Part shown: positions 25,679 to 35,500 of the stretch, piece by piece
Layout of the letters: each line of letters starts with the position of its first letter
Position numbering within the stretch: the stretch's first letter is position 1
Assembly: GCA_036504235.1 (NCBI GenBank)
Contig: DASXVN010000028.1
Location: 1-57,794, forward strand
Direction: 5' to 3'
DNA: 57,794 nt
Source: Zipacnadum sp036504235
Lineage (GTDB): Bacteria > Armatimonadota > Zipacnadia > Zipacnadales > Zipacnadaceae
The notes under the pieces: model-generated
Database searches by the model: none
Seen by the model: the letters and a program-made list of their open reading frames with translations, nothing else
What the model was told of the DNA's origin: nothing
Position numbers and translations under genes: made by a program

Positions 25679-27844
25679 ATGGCTGCTGACATCGTGGCAA
25701 TCAACCAGCAGTTGACCTCGTACTGGCCCGGCACCGACCAGGCTTTCCTCGAGCAGGTCTACGAGTTCGCCGAGGAGGCCCATCGCGGGCAAAAGCGGGC
25801 GACCGGGGAGCCGTACATCATCCACCCCCTGGAGGTCGCGCTGCTCCTCACCAGCATTCAAGCCGACCCCGCGACCCTCGCTGCCGCCCTCCTGCACGAC
25901 ACCGTCGAGGACACCGGGGTGACCCTGGAGGAAATCAGCCGCCGCTTTGGCCCGACCGTAGCGGACCTGGTGGACGGCGTCACCAAGCTGGGCAAGCTCG
26001 ATTTCACCAGCAAGCAGGAGGAGCAGGCCCGCAACCTCCGCAAGATGCTGCTGGCCATGGCCGAGGACATCCGCGTCCTGATCATCAAGCTCGCCGACCG
26101 GCTCCACAACCTGCAGACCCTCGACTCCCTGACCCCCGCGCGCCAGAAGGCCATCGCCAACGAGACGCTCCACATCTACGCCCCGCTTGCGCACCGCCTC
26201 GGCATCTGGCGCTTCAAGTGGCACCTGGAGGACCTCTCGCTCAAGTACCTCGACCCCCCGGGCTTCTTCGATATCGCTGACAAGCTGGGCAGCACCCGGG
26301 CGGAGCGCGAGAACCTGACCGAGCACGCGCGCCAGATCCTGGAGCGGCAGCTTAGCCAGGCGGGCATCAAGGCGACGGTCTTCGGCCGGGCCAAGCACAT
26401 CTACAGCATCTACAACAAAATCCGCGAGCAGCAGGTGGACTTCTCCGAGATCGGCGACCTGGTCGCCCTGCGCGTCGTCACGGACACCGTCGCCGACTGT
26501 TACGCCGCGCTGGGGCTGGCGCATTCGCTGTGGATGCCGCTGCCCGGGATGTTCACCGACTACATTGCGATGCCCAAGCCAAACGGCTACCAGTCGCTGC
26601 ACACCAAGGTGATGGGCCCCGGCGGCCAGCTCATGGAGGTGCAGATCCGCACCTGGGAGATGCACCGCACGGCTGAGTATGGAGTCGCCGCGCATTGGAG
26701 CTACAAAGAGGGCCGGACCGACGCCAAGCTGGATCGGCAGGTTTCCTGGCTGCGCCAGATTCTGGAGCTGGAGACCGACGTCAAGGAGAGCCACGAATTT
26801 CTGGAGTTGCTGCAACTGGACCTGTTCAAAGACCAGGTCTTCGTCTTCACGCCGGACGGCGATGTCATTGACCTCCCCGCCGGCGCCGGGCCGATTGACT
26901 TTGCCTACCGGGTGCATAGCGAGGTCGGCCACCACTGCATCGGCGCGCGGGTGAACGGCCGCCCGGTGCCCCTGGACTACAAGTTCAGCAACGGCGACAT
27001 CTGCGAGATCGTCACCTCGGAGAAGGCGCAGCCCAGTCGCGACTGGCTCAAGCTGATCCAAAGCAGTCGCGCCAAGGCCAAGGTGCGACGGTACCTGCGG
27101 GAGCAGATGCGAGAGGAGAACGTCCGCCACGGACGTGAGTTGATCGAGTCCGCAGTGCGCCACCAGCCCGAGGCGGTGCGTTCCACCTGGAACGCCGCGC
27201 GGCTGGAAGAGATCGCCCAGCACATGTACTACCGCCACGCCGACGACCTGCTGGCGGCGATCGGCTACGGGGACGTGGAGCCCTCCACGCTAATTAAGCA
27301 CCTCATCAGCCGCTACCAACCGCGGCGGACGCTCAGCGAGGAAGTGCGGTTGATGTTGCCGCTGGAGGAGGAGGCGCCGACTTCGCGCCCCCTGGCGGTC
27401 AGCGCGACCGGTATTGCCGGCCTGGAGAGCCACCTCTCCCGCTGCTGCAGCCCGCTGCCCGGCGACCCCATCATGGGCTACATTACGCGGGGCACCGGCA
27501 TCGCTGTCCACCGCGCCGACTGCAAGAATCTGCAGTTCCGGGCACGCAAGGAACCAGAGCGCGTGATGCCGCTGACGTGGGGGGAGCAGAGCGCGTCCGG
27601 TCTGGGCCGCGCTACGGTGGAGGTGGTCGCGACGGACCGCGTCGGGCTGCTGTCGCACCTCACGGCCATCGTTGCCGATGCCGACGTCAACATCACCGGC
27701 GCCACGGTGGAGGCGGACAGTGGACACTTCGCGCGGCTCCTGCTCAACCTCAGCGTCCGGGACCGCGAGCAACTCGATCGCGTCATGAGCCGCCTGTCGC
27801 AACTCCTCGACGTCGTCTCCGTCCGCCTGCTGAAAAACCCTTAA
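25679..27844 (+). CDS. rel: bifunctional (p)ppGpp synthetase/hydrolase Rel
   Basis: Makes and degrades the stringent-response alarmone (p)ppGpp in response to stalled ribosomes. The 721-residue protein has the full RSH order. First comes the HD hydrolase with AHRGQKRATGEPYIIHPLEVA and LLHDTVEDT (about residues 33-80). The synthetase follows, with GRAKHIYSIYNKI, IGDLVALRVV and YIAMPKPNGYQSLHTKV (about 240-315), then TGS with VFVFTPDGDVIDLPAGA (about 388-450). A zinc/CC region (SRCCSPLPGD ... VHRADC) and a C-terminal ACT domain complete it. Intact hydrolase His/Asp residues suggest it is bifunctional. ATG 25679 has no ribosome-binding site, consistent with leaderless translation. It stands alone, convergent with the following minus-strand gene only 10 bases away. 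Confidence 0.95.
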   Translation: MAADIVAINQQLTSYWPGTDQAFLEQVYEFAEEAHRGQKRATGEPYIIHPLEVALLLTSIQADPATLAAALLHDTVEDTGVTLEEISRRFGPTVADLVDGVTKLGKLDFTSKQEEQARNLRKMLLAMAEDIRVLIIKLADRLHNLQTLDSLTPARQKAIANETLHIYAPLAHRLGIWRFKWHLEDLSLKYLDPPGFFDIADKLGSTRAERENLTEHARQILERQLSQAGIKATVFGRAKHIYSIYNKIREQQVDFSEIGDLVALRVVTDTVADCYAALGLAHSLWMPLPGMFTDYIAMPKPNGYQSLHTKVMGPGGQLMEVQIRTWEMHRTAEYGVAAHWSYKEGRTDAKLDRQVSWLRQILELETDVKESHEFLELLQLDLFKDQVFVFTPDGDVIDLPAGAGPIDFAYRVHSEVGHHCIGARVNGRPVPLDYKFSNGDICEIVTSEKAQPSRDWLKLIQSSRAKAKVRRYLREQMREENVRHGRELIESAVRHQPEAVRSTWNAARLEEIAQHMYYRHADDLLAAIGYGDVEPSTLIKHLISRYQPRRTLSEEVRLMLPLEEEAPTSRPLAVSATGIAGLESHLSRCCSPLPGDPIMGYITRGTGIAVHRADCKNLQFRARKEPERVMPLTWGEQSASGLGRATVEVVATDRVGLLSHLTAIVADADVNITGATVEADSGHFARLLLNLSVRDREQLDRVMSRLSQLLDVVSVRLLKNP

Positions 27845-27854
27845 GGGCCGCTGC

Positions 27855-29060
27855 TCACTGAACCGCGGCGGGCACGCCCAGGCAGTGCAGGGCGCCGTCG
27901 TTAGCGCCAACGAAGAGGCGCCCGTCGCTGAGCGCCGCCGAGGAGTAAATCTTCTTAGCCAGGGGCACCCGCGCGCGCACCGCGCCGTCCGCCCGGTTCA
28001 GGCAGTACATCGCCCCGTCGCCCGCCCCCACATACACGAACTCCGCGTCCAGCACCGGAGCGGCCGCCACCAGCGGCGGCAGCCCCCGCTTCCAGAGCAA
28101 CAGCCCATCCGTCACCCGCACGGCGTGCAGTTCGGTCGCGGAGAGGTAGCCCTCCACGGTGGCGAAGTAGGTCACACCGTCGGCCACGGCCGGCGTGCTG
28201 AAGACCGAGACCACGCCGGTCAGCGCCCAGAGCTTGACCCCGGTCGCCAGGTCGTACGCCACCAGATACTCCACCTTCGGCGGCACCAACGCGGTATAGC
28301 TCATGTAGGGGACCAGCACCGTATTGCCCACCACGGTCGGCCCGCCGACGATGGGGCTGCGCGTGGTCACGCTCCACAGCACCGTTCCGTCGCTCACGCG
28401 GCGAGCGTGGAGCACGCCCCCCCGGTCGCCATAGAGGACGGCCTCCCCGGCCACCGCCGCGTGTCCGCTGATCTCGGCCTGGTCGTCTGCCTGCCAACGC
28501 ACGGCGCCGGTGGCCAGGTCCAGGGCCAGGAAGGTGCCGTCCACGCCGCCCACAAAGGCCACGCCGCCCGCGGTCGCCGGCGAACCGACGACCGGCTTCC
28601 AGGTCCGGTACTTCCACAGCAGCTGGCCACTGTCCGCGGCCAGGCAATAGACATAGCGGTCCACCGAGCCGAACACCACGCGTCCGTCCGCCACGGCCGG
28701 AGAACTCACGACCGCGCCGTCGGTGTGGTAGCGCCACTGTACGGCCCCGCCCGCGGCGTCCAGACAGCAGAGATCTCCGTCCGCGGTGCCCACGTAAACC
28801 CGTCCGCCGACCACCGCCGGCGAGGAATCCACGCTGGAGCCCAAGGCGGACCGACCCAGTTCGGTAAGGCTCGCGCCGGGGCCGCTGGCGCCCACCCCGA
28901 GGTGCAGGGGCCCGCCGGCGAACATCGGCCAATCGGCCCAACCGCCGACCGCGACCAAGAGCAGCAATCCCCAGGCGACCGCTGCCCCCCAGGCAGTGAA
29001 GCGCCGTCCCCCCAGCGGAGAACGGCGCTTCGTATCGTGTCTTTGACGCATAGGCATCAA
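27855..29060 (-). CDS. exported PQQ-like beta-propeller protein
   Basis: A 401-residue protein with a long N-terminal leader holding a hydrophobic segment at about 22-42 (signal or anchor). It is followed by at least six repeats of the form SSPAVVGGRVYVGTADGDL-CLDAA-G-VQW. These are pyrrolo-quinoline-quinone-like (BamB-type) blades forming a seven- or eight-bladed propeller. Residues that would bind PQQ itself are not evident, so it is probably a binding or scaffolding protein, not a dehydrogenase. It is the last gene of a minus-strand group beginning with the giant surface protein. The gap to the lipoprotein gene is 15 bases. Confidence 0.85.
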   Translation of the reverse strand: MMPMRQRHDTKRRSPLGGRRFTAWGAAVAWGLLLLVAVGGWADWPMFAGGPLHLGVGASGPGASLTELGRSALGSSVDSSPAVVGGRVYVGTADGDLCCLDAAGGAVQWRYHTDGAVVSSPAVADGRVVFGSVDRYVYCLAADSGQLLWKYRTWKPVVGSPATAGGVAFVGGVDGTFLALDLATGAVRWQADDQAEISGHAAVAGEAVLYGDRGGVLHARRVSDGTVLWSVTTRSPIVGGPTVVGNTVLVPYMSYTALVPPKVEYLVAYDLATGVKLWALTGVVSVFSTPAVADGVTYFATVEGYLSATELHAVRVTDGLLLWKRGLPPLVAAAPVLDAEFVYVGAGDGAMYCLNRADGAVRARVPLAKKIYSSAALSDGRLFVGANDGALHCLGVPAAVQ

Positions 29061-29075
29061 GCAGTCCTCCGCCCG

Positions 29076-29468
29076 TTAGGGAGCGGGGGGCTGGACGGTG
29101 CTATCCACGACGAACAGCACCCCCGGGAGCGTGGTGAGGTGCCCCTGGACGACGTCAACGTAGACCGGGGGACCCGGAACGGCGACGAACATCGCACCCG
29201 GAACGATCACCACTTGATAGCGCCCGGGGCTCATGCCGCTCACCAGGAAATCACCGTCAGGCGTCGTCGATAGTCCGGTCTTGCCGCCGATGCGGACGGT
29301 TACGTTGCCGATGCCCAGGCCGCTAGCGGCATCCACAATCTGACCGGATACTCCGGTGGTGTTAGGGTTCGTGCCCCCGCCACCGCCGCAGCCACTAACC
29401 AGAATCAGTAGGACCAGAGCCAGGACCGCGGCCACCAGCCCCGCCTTTCCGTATCTCCGCAAGCTCAT
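29076..29468 (-). CDS. lipoprotein with carboxypeptidase regulatory-like domain
   Basis: A 130-residue product. The N-terminus is a lipoprotein signal peptide ending in LVSGC, where Cys would be lipidated. After a Gly-rich linker comes one transthyretin-like domain (about residues 38-125, VSGQIVDAASGLGIGNVTVRI ... PDGDFLVSGMSPGRYQVVI), a fold common in cell-surface proteins. I place the start at ATG 29468, with GGAG 11 bases upstream, giving a compact signal peptide. ATG 29510 is also in frame and overlaps the stop of the giant gene as ATGA, so coupled translation from there is an alternative. Function unknown beyond surface location. Confidence 0.8.
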   Translation of the reverse strand: MSLRRYGKAGLVAAVLALVLLILVSGCGGGGGTNPNTTGVSGQIVDAASGLGIGNVTVRIGGKTGLSTTPDGDFLVSGMSPGRYQVVIVPGAMFVAVPGPPVYVDVVQGHLTTLPGVLFVVDSTVQPPAP

Positions 29469-29506
29469 GCAATTCACGCTCCGTCTTATGGCTATTGTCT
29501 TTAGTG

Positions 29507-32500
29507 TCATCGAGTCACGCTAACTTGAGTCACGGCGTCCACACGCTGCCCATTCTCAGCGACAGCATGGACGCGTACCAGATAGAGACCCGCCGGGACC
29601 GACGCGCCATCTTCGCCGCGCAGGTTCCAGGACTGGGTGCTAACCCCGGTGGGGGAGACTTGACCGTTGGCCAGGTGGCGAATGACGCGCCCGGCGATGT
29701 TGACTACTTCCAGGTCTACCTGGCAGGGCTGCGTGACGCTGTAGGTCACGACCACGCCGCCGGCGCCTACCTGCTGCGCCGAGGTCGACGCGATGGCCAG
29801 GTTGTTTCCGCCGCGGGCGACGACTTCCAGACGGAAGTGCCGGACGGCGCCCTTCGCGCCGCTGGTGAAGACGTACTGAGGCGTGGTGCGCATGTACATG
29901 GCGCGTCCCGCGTCTTCGTCCGTCAGGATCACGGAGCGGTCATTGGGTACCTGCGACAGGTCGGGCAGGCTCACCGCGACCTGGGACCGCGCCAGGTCGG
30001 TGGAGACAACGAACTCCCACACCTGCGGCGCCGCCGAGGTCTTGACCTGCTGGGCGAGCGACTCGCCCGCGTCGTTGACGAAGTACAGGTCAACGCCTCC
30101 ACTCACGGTCGGAGGATTGGGAATCTCGAAGCTACCGTTGGCGCTTACGCCGGCGGCGCTGCACAGATCGGCGCGCCCGCCGACCTTGGCCACGATCGGC
30201 AGGATATAGCCGCCGGTCCCGACGCTTAGCGCCTGCGGAGCCACGCCGGTCGTCGCGCTCAGCGCCCCGGTCGGAGCGGTCGCCGACACCGAGGTGGTGC
30301 CGATGAGGCTGCGGAGCCAAGCGCCTTCCCAGGGCAGCAGGTAGGTGCGGGCCACGTTAGCCCCCGGCTGAGAGCTGACGAACAGATAGCTGCCCGTCGC
30401 GTGATCGTAGACGAACGCGTAGGGATCCACTCCCCCGGGCAGAGCCGGAGCCAGATTGGCCATCGGCAGGGCCATCGGGAAGGGATTAGCGATCATGTTC
30501 CAGTTCGGCCCCAGCGAGATGGCGAAGGGCACGGCCGTGGAGACCGGCAGGCCAAACCCGGAGAGCGCGAAGGGCCGGCTGTACTGTACGAAGTAGCCCT
30601 TGCCCGGTCGTACCTCAAGCGTCGAGGCGCTGTTGGGGTCCGTGGGACGCACGTACCCCGGCGGGCTAGCTATCGGGTTCCAGCGGCTGATCCCCGGAGT
30701 GCCAAAGACGCTGACCGCGTCGCGGTTGACCGGGTCATACGGCACCCCGATCATGCTGAGCCCCGCGGGCATCGTCGTCTTGAAGCTCTGGTAGCCGGTG
30801 AAATCGACCGAAGTGCTGGTCGGCACCGTTATCGTCGTGGAGGCCGGCAGGAACGAGTACTGGGCGCTGGTGGGCGTGATGGTAACCTGCCCGGCCAGAA
30901 TTCCAGCGAGCACGTAGTGCCCGTTCACGTCGGTCGTGGTGGTGTGCGTGCCGTCACTTACCTGCACGCCCGCCAGCGGATCGCCACTGGCATTATTGAT
31001 CAGACCAGACACCGCGTAGGTCTGCGGCGCTGCCTCGAAGTCGATGCCGGTAACCGTAGCTCCGGCAACCGTCACTATCCGGTTAACGGGCGTGAAGGCC
31101 CAATACTGCAGGGTCGGCACGACCGTGTAGGTGCCGTCGGCCACCCCCAGCAGAACGTAGCGCCCGTCCGCGCCGGTAACGGCACTAACGACGCCGTTGG
31201 TCACCGTGACGCCGGGCGTGGCCACGCCGCCTGCCGAGGTTACCCGGCCGCTGATTGCGGCCAGCGTATTGAAGGTCCAGGTGAAGGGGGCCATAGCGTT
31301 CCCCGCGCGGTCGCTGGCGTTGATGACCACCGCGATCTGCTGCGCCGAGGGTAGCCCGTTCGGGTCCTGGTAACTCACAATGACGTCGTTCAGGTTGGCG
31401 GAGTTGACGGTCAGCCGCCCGGAAACGTCCGTGCCGTTCACCGTCACCCGCAGGGTCGAGAGCTTGATGCCCGAGACCGCGTCTTGCAGGTGGAAGCTCA
31501 GGGTCGCCGTGGAAGAGATCCCCGTGGCGCCCTGGGCCGGGTTCAGGTTGGTCACTGCCGGCGCCAGCAGGTCGCCCACGGTGTGGAACTGCCAGGTGGT
31601 GTCGCTCTGGTTGCCCAGGACGTCCTTGGCCAGCGTCCGCACGGTGACCGTCTGGTTCCAGTTGAAGTTACCGCTGTAACTCACGGCTACGGTCTGCGGG
31701 GTCCCCGAAGCGGGCAACCGCGTGATCTTGCTGGTCACGCTGATCCCATTGACGAAGAGCTGGATCGTCTCCGGCTTGACGCCGGAGGTGTCGTTGAGGT
31801 TGAACGAGATGGTGGTCGCCAGCGGCACATCGATCGCGTCCGGCGCTGGCTGCTGGCTACTGACCGTCGGGCCGGAGGTGTCCTTGGTGAAGATGGACTT
31901 GCCTCGCACGAGCTTGTCCTCGTTCGGGACTTCGTCGAAGGCGGTAACCGCCACGTAGTAGGTATGGTTGGGCGTGAGGCCCGTGATCGCGTAGGAGGTC
32001 TTATCGGCCGCCACGGTCGCGAGCGCGGTCAGCCCCGATACGCTGGTGAACTGCGTGTCGGACAGCCACACGTGGTAGCCGGCGAGGTCCGCGGGCACCG
32101 GGTAGGTCGACCAGTCGAGCTGGATGCCGACGCCCTGCGGGTCGCTGGTCACCGTCAGGTAGGGCTGGACCTTGGCCGGAGCCACGGTGTCCACGACCAG
32201 CACTTGCGCACTGGACGAGTCCTGGCCAGCCGGAGGAGCGTCAGCCGTGTCCGGATCGGTGTACGTCGCCGTCACCTGGGTGCCGGTGGGGCCACCCGAG
32301 ACGTTGAGCGTACCGTCGTTGGGCAGACCGGCCGTTCCCTTCGTGGGGATAGTGCCGCGGAAGATTCCGGTAGCCGGGCCGGTCTCGACGAGCGTCACCC
32401 TCTCAGTGTCGCCGCCGGCAGCCACGGTCAGCACCACTTGGACGGTGCCGGCGCCCTTCTTGTCGGGGTCGACGACCTGCAGGTACAGCGTCGAGCCTTC

Positions 32501-35500
32501 CTCGACCTGGTTAATCTGCGTCCAGGCGGCGTTAGCGATCATGGTCGTCGAGGGATCGTCGATCCACGGTCCGGCCTGCGCACCCTCGCTGCCGGCGGGC
32601 CAGGAGACGGCGCCCGCGTAGAAGCGGTAGGTGTGCCGACCATAGCCGAGCACCGGGGAGTCCCCGCGGATAGTGATGCTATAGGTCACGCCCGCCACGT
32701 AGTCCGGCGTGCCGCCGGCCGCGGTGAGCTGGGTCGGGTAGAGGTTGCCGTCGATCTCCACATAGATGCCGCTGGCCGGGGCCAAGCCGTCTGCATTCGC
32801 GTACACGATGCGGTAGACGAAGTCCGTGCTCAGATCGCCGGTCTGCGGCGTCAGCGTTGCGGTCGCGACGCCTCCGGGCGGCGTCAGTGTCGGCGGCGCC
32901 TTCTTGAGGTCCACGTTGAACTCCTGGACAGCACTCCAGACGGATACGGCGCCGAGGGTATCCTGGCTCTGGACCCGCCATGACCACAGGGTCAGGTCGG
33001 TCAGAGCGTCGGCTACCCCTACGGTATTGGAGGTAGTGGAGTACTGATAGTCCACGGCGCCTCCGGCGAAGCCGTTCTTGCTGAGCTGCACCGTATAGGC
33101 GACGACGCTGTCGCCCGGGTCCGGGTCGCTGGCCGGATCCCAGCGCAGCGTCGGATTTGCCGTATTCACGCTGGCCCGGTTGGCCGGCGCGAAGCCCGAG
33201 GTGGGCGGATTGGGCGGATGGTTCTCGATGACGACCGGCCCGAAGATCGAGGTGCCCGTCGTCAGGGCGGGACCGAACCAGTCCTTGCCCGTGCTGCCCC
33301 CCGCGAACCAGTCGTTCCCGTCAAAGGCCTGCGCGCGGAACCAGTGCGACCCGGCGGACAGGTTTACCGGCGCTGCCGACTTGTAGTCGACTCCCGCCAC
33401 GTAGTTGGTCTGGCTGGGGTCGGTCGGCACCATGTCGTAGAAGGCATCCGGCGTGGACGGCGCCTGTCCGGCCGACGAGTATACGGCCACCCGCAGCGTC
33501 GCCGGCGGATTGTTGTCGGGATCCGAGTAGGTCACATGCAGCGTGAAGGGGGTGGCGGGAGTCCCGTCGTAGCCTGCTCGCGTGAGCGGATCGGGCGTCA
33601 CGTGATAGTAGCCGGACAGCCCCTTGGCGGCGGTCCAACCGTTGAAGATGCGGAAGGTATCGCCCAGGGTGACGCGATCCGCGATGAGACCGCCCGCCCC
33701 ACTCACCTTGTGTACGGTCAGGGTGCCGGCAACGTTGTTGTCCACCTGATAGACTCGGCCGGCGGCCAGGCCCGTGGCGAACACCAGGAACTTGCCGACG
33801 AGCGACCCATCCGCGTAGAGCGGCTTGCCCAGTGGACGGAGGTAGAGCAGCGTCGTGCCGTTGACCACCTTGGTGGCCGTCTCAGCCGCGGGCGGCTCCG
33901 CGTAGAAAGCAGCCAGCGAGGGCGGCCGATTGCCCTGGACGAACGGGCCCGAGAAATAGCTGCCCGCCACGGCCGGGAGCCGCGTCATCTCGCCCTCGAC
34001 CTTGAAGCCGGCCGGGGTCGTACCAGGGAAGTACTGCTCCCAGTTGGGCCAATAGCCCCAGTTATCCCAGAACTCGAAGTAATAGTTGTGCATGCCGGGG
34101 TCGAGAACCATCCCGGCGCGAGCGGTATCGAACGCGTACTGGATGCCCTTAGTGAAGTCCAGGGTGATCGGATCGGCCTCGGTCTGCAGGTACATGGTGG
34201 TCGGGAACCAGTTCACGACCTGCAGCAGGTCCCCCGCCATTACTCCTGCCGGGGCGCTGAACAGATCGATGGTCCCGGTCCCGTCGGCGCCCGGAGTGAC
34301 CACGGCATTGCCCGTGATCTGGTACTCCTTGTTGGCCGCCGCGCCCGTCTGGAAACTGACCTTCATCTGGCGGCCATTCTGCAGGCTCGCCAGGGAGCCG
34401 GCCTCGTACGGCATATGCTTGCCGATGGACGCGGGCACGAAATCGTAGGTGACGGTCTTGTCGGTTACGCTCACGACCCGCATCTGGCCCTGCACGTCGC
34501 CGAACAGGTCAATCCACAGGGTGCTCTTGTAGGGTTGATCGCCCCGGTGGCCGGCGCTGCGCACCATGCCGTCCTGGTCGGAGTAGTTGGCGCCAAAGAC
34601 GAAGGACGAGCCCTGGGCCCCACTCCCGGGGGTCACCGTGGAGCTGACCAAGACCGGCTTGTGGTTCACGCGGAACCAGTACCAGTCGTTGTCCCCGCCC
34701 GGGACGCCCGGCATGCCCCAGTCGTTGGGCTGGTCGGGGAAGACGCCACCGTTGGACTTGAACCCCGGCCGATTCGGGAAGATGGCGGTGTTGGTGCCAT
34801 CGCTGAACGCGAAGTAGTAGTTGTAGTCCCCCGCGCCGCCGCCGTTGGGCAGGGAGGCCGCCGACGCCTGGTAGTAATACACGACGCCGTTGGCGTAGTT
34901 GGTGTTACTCGAGTCCACTTTCTGCATCGAGTGGGCGATCCAGCCCGAGGTCGGGGTGCCCGCGGCGTCCGTCTTCCGGATGAAGATCTGCGCCGACTGC
35001 GGCGCCCGGTTCTCGGACTGCCAGTAGTTGATGCGGAAGACATAGTTGCTGTCGGTCGTCCACTTGCCGCCGCGGAAGGCCGCTCGCTTGCTGTAGTCGT
35101 AGAGGTCCGAGGCCTTCGCCAGTTGGTAATCGCCCGGGTCGATGTTGAACAGGTTGGGTGAGATGGTATCGTCGTTCGTATACCACATCTGCACCGGCTG
35201 CGGTCCGACAATCGGGTCCCAGGGCGTCGAGGGGAACGCCTGCTGGAAGGGGTTGGGCAAGCTGTTCGGGTATGTCCCCGCGATGGTGCCAAAGGCCCCA
35301 ATGTTGTCCAGGCCCATGGGCACATACGGGAACGCGCTCAGCCCGGGGTTCACCTTCGGGAAAACGCGCGCGTCGTAGGGATAGCCGTAGCCGGCCTCTC
35401 TCCCGGGGAAGTAATAGCCGATGCGTTGGCAGCCAATACCAGTGGAGGGTGCCGGCCGATCATCGGTAGTCCCGTAGGCCCCATCACGCACCAAGAACGC

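Noticed and set aside
24347..27238. A long minus-strand open frame of 963 codons opposite rel and M48
   Set aside because: It lies antisense to two genes with clear catalytic motifs, and its translation is a Val/Leu/Gly/Arg-rich shadow with no family motif. High-GC genomes produce such frames on the antisense strand.
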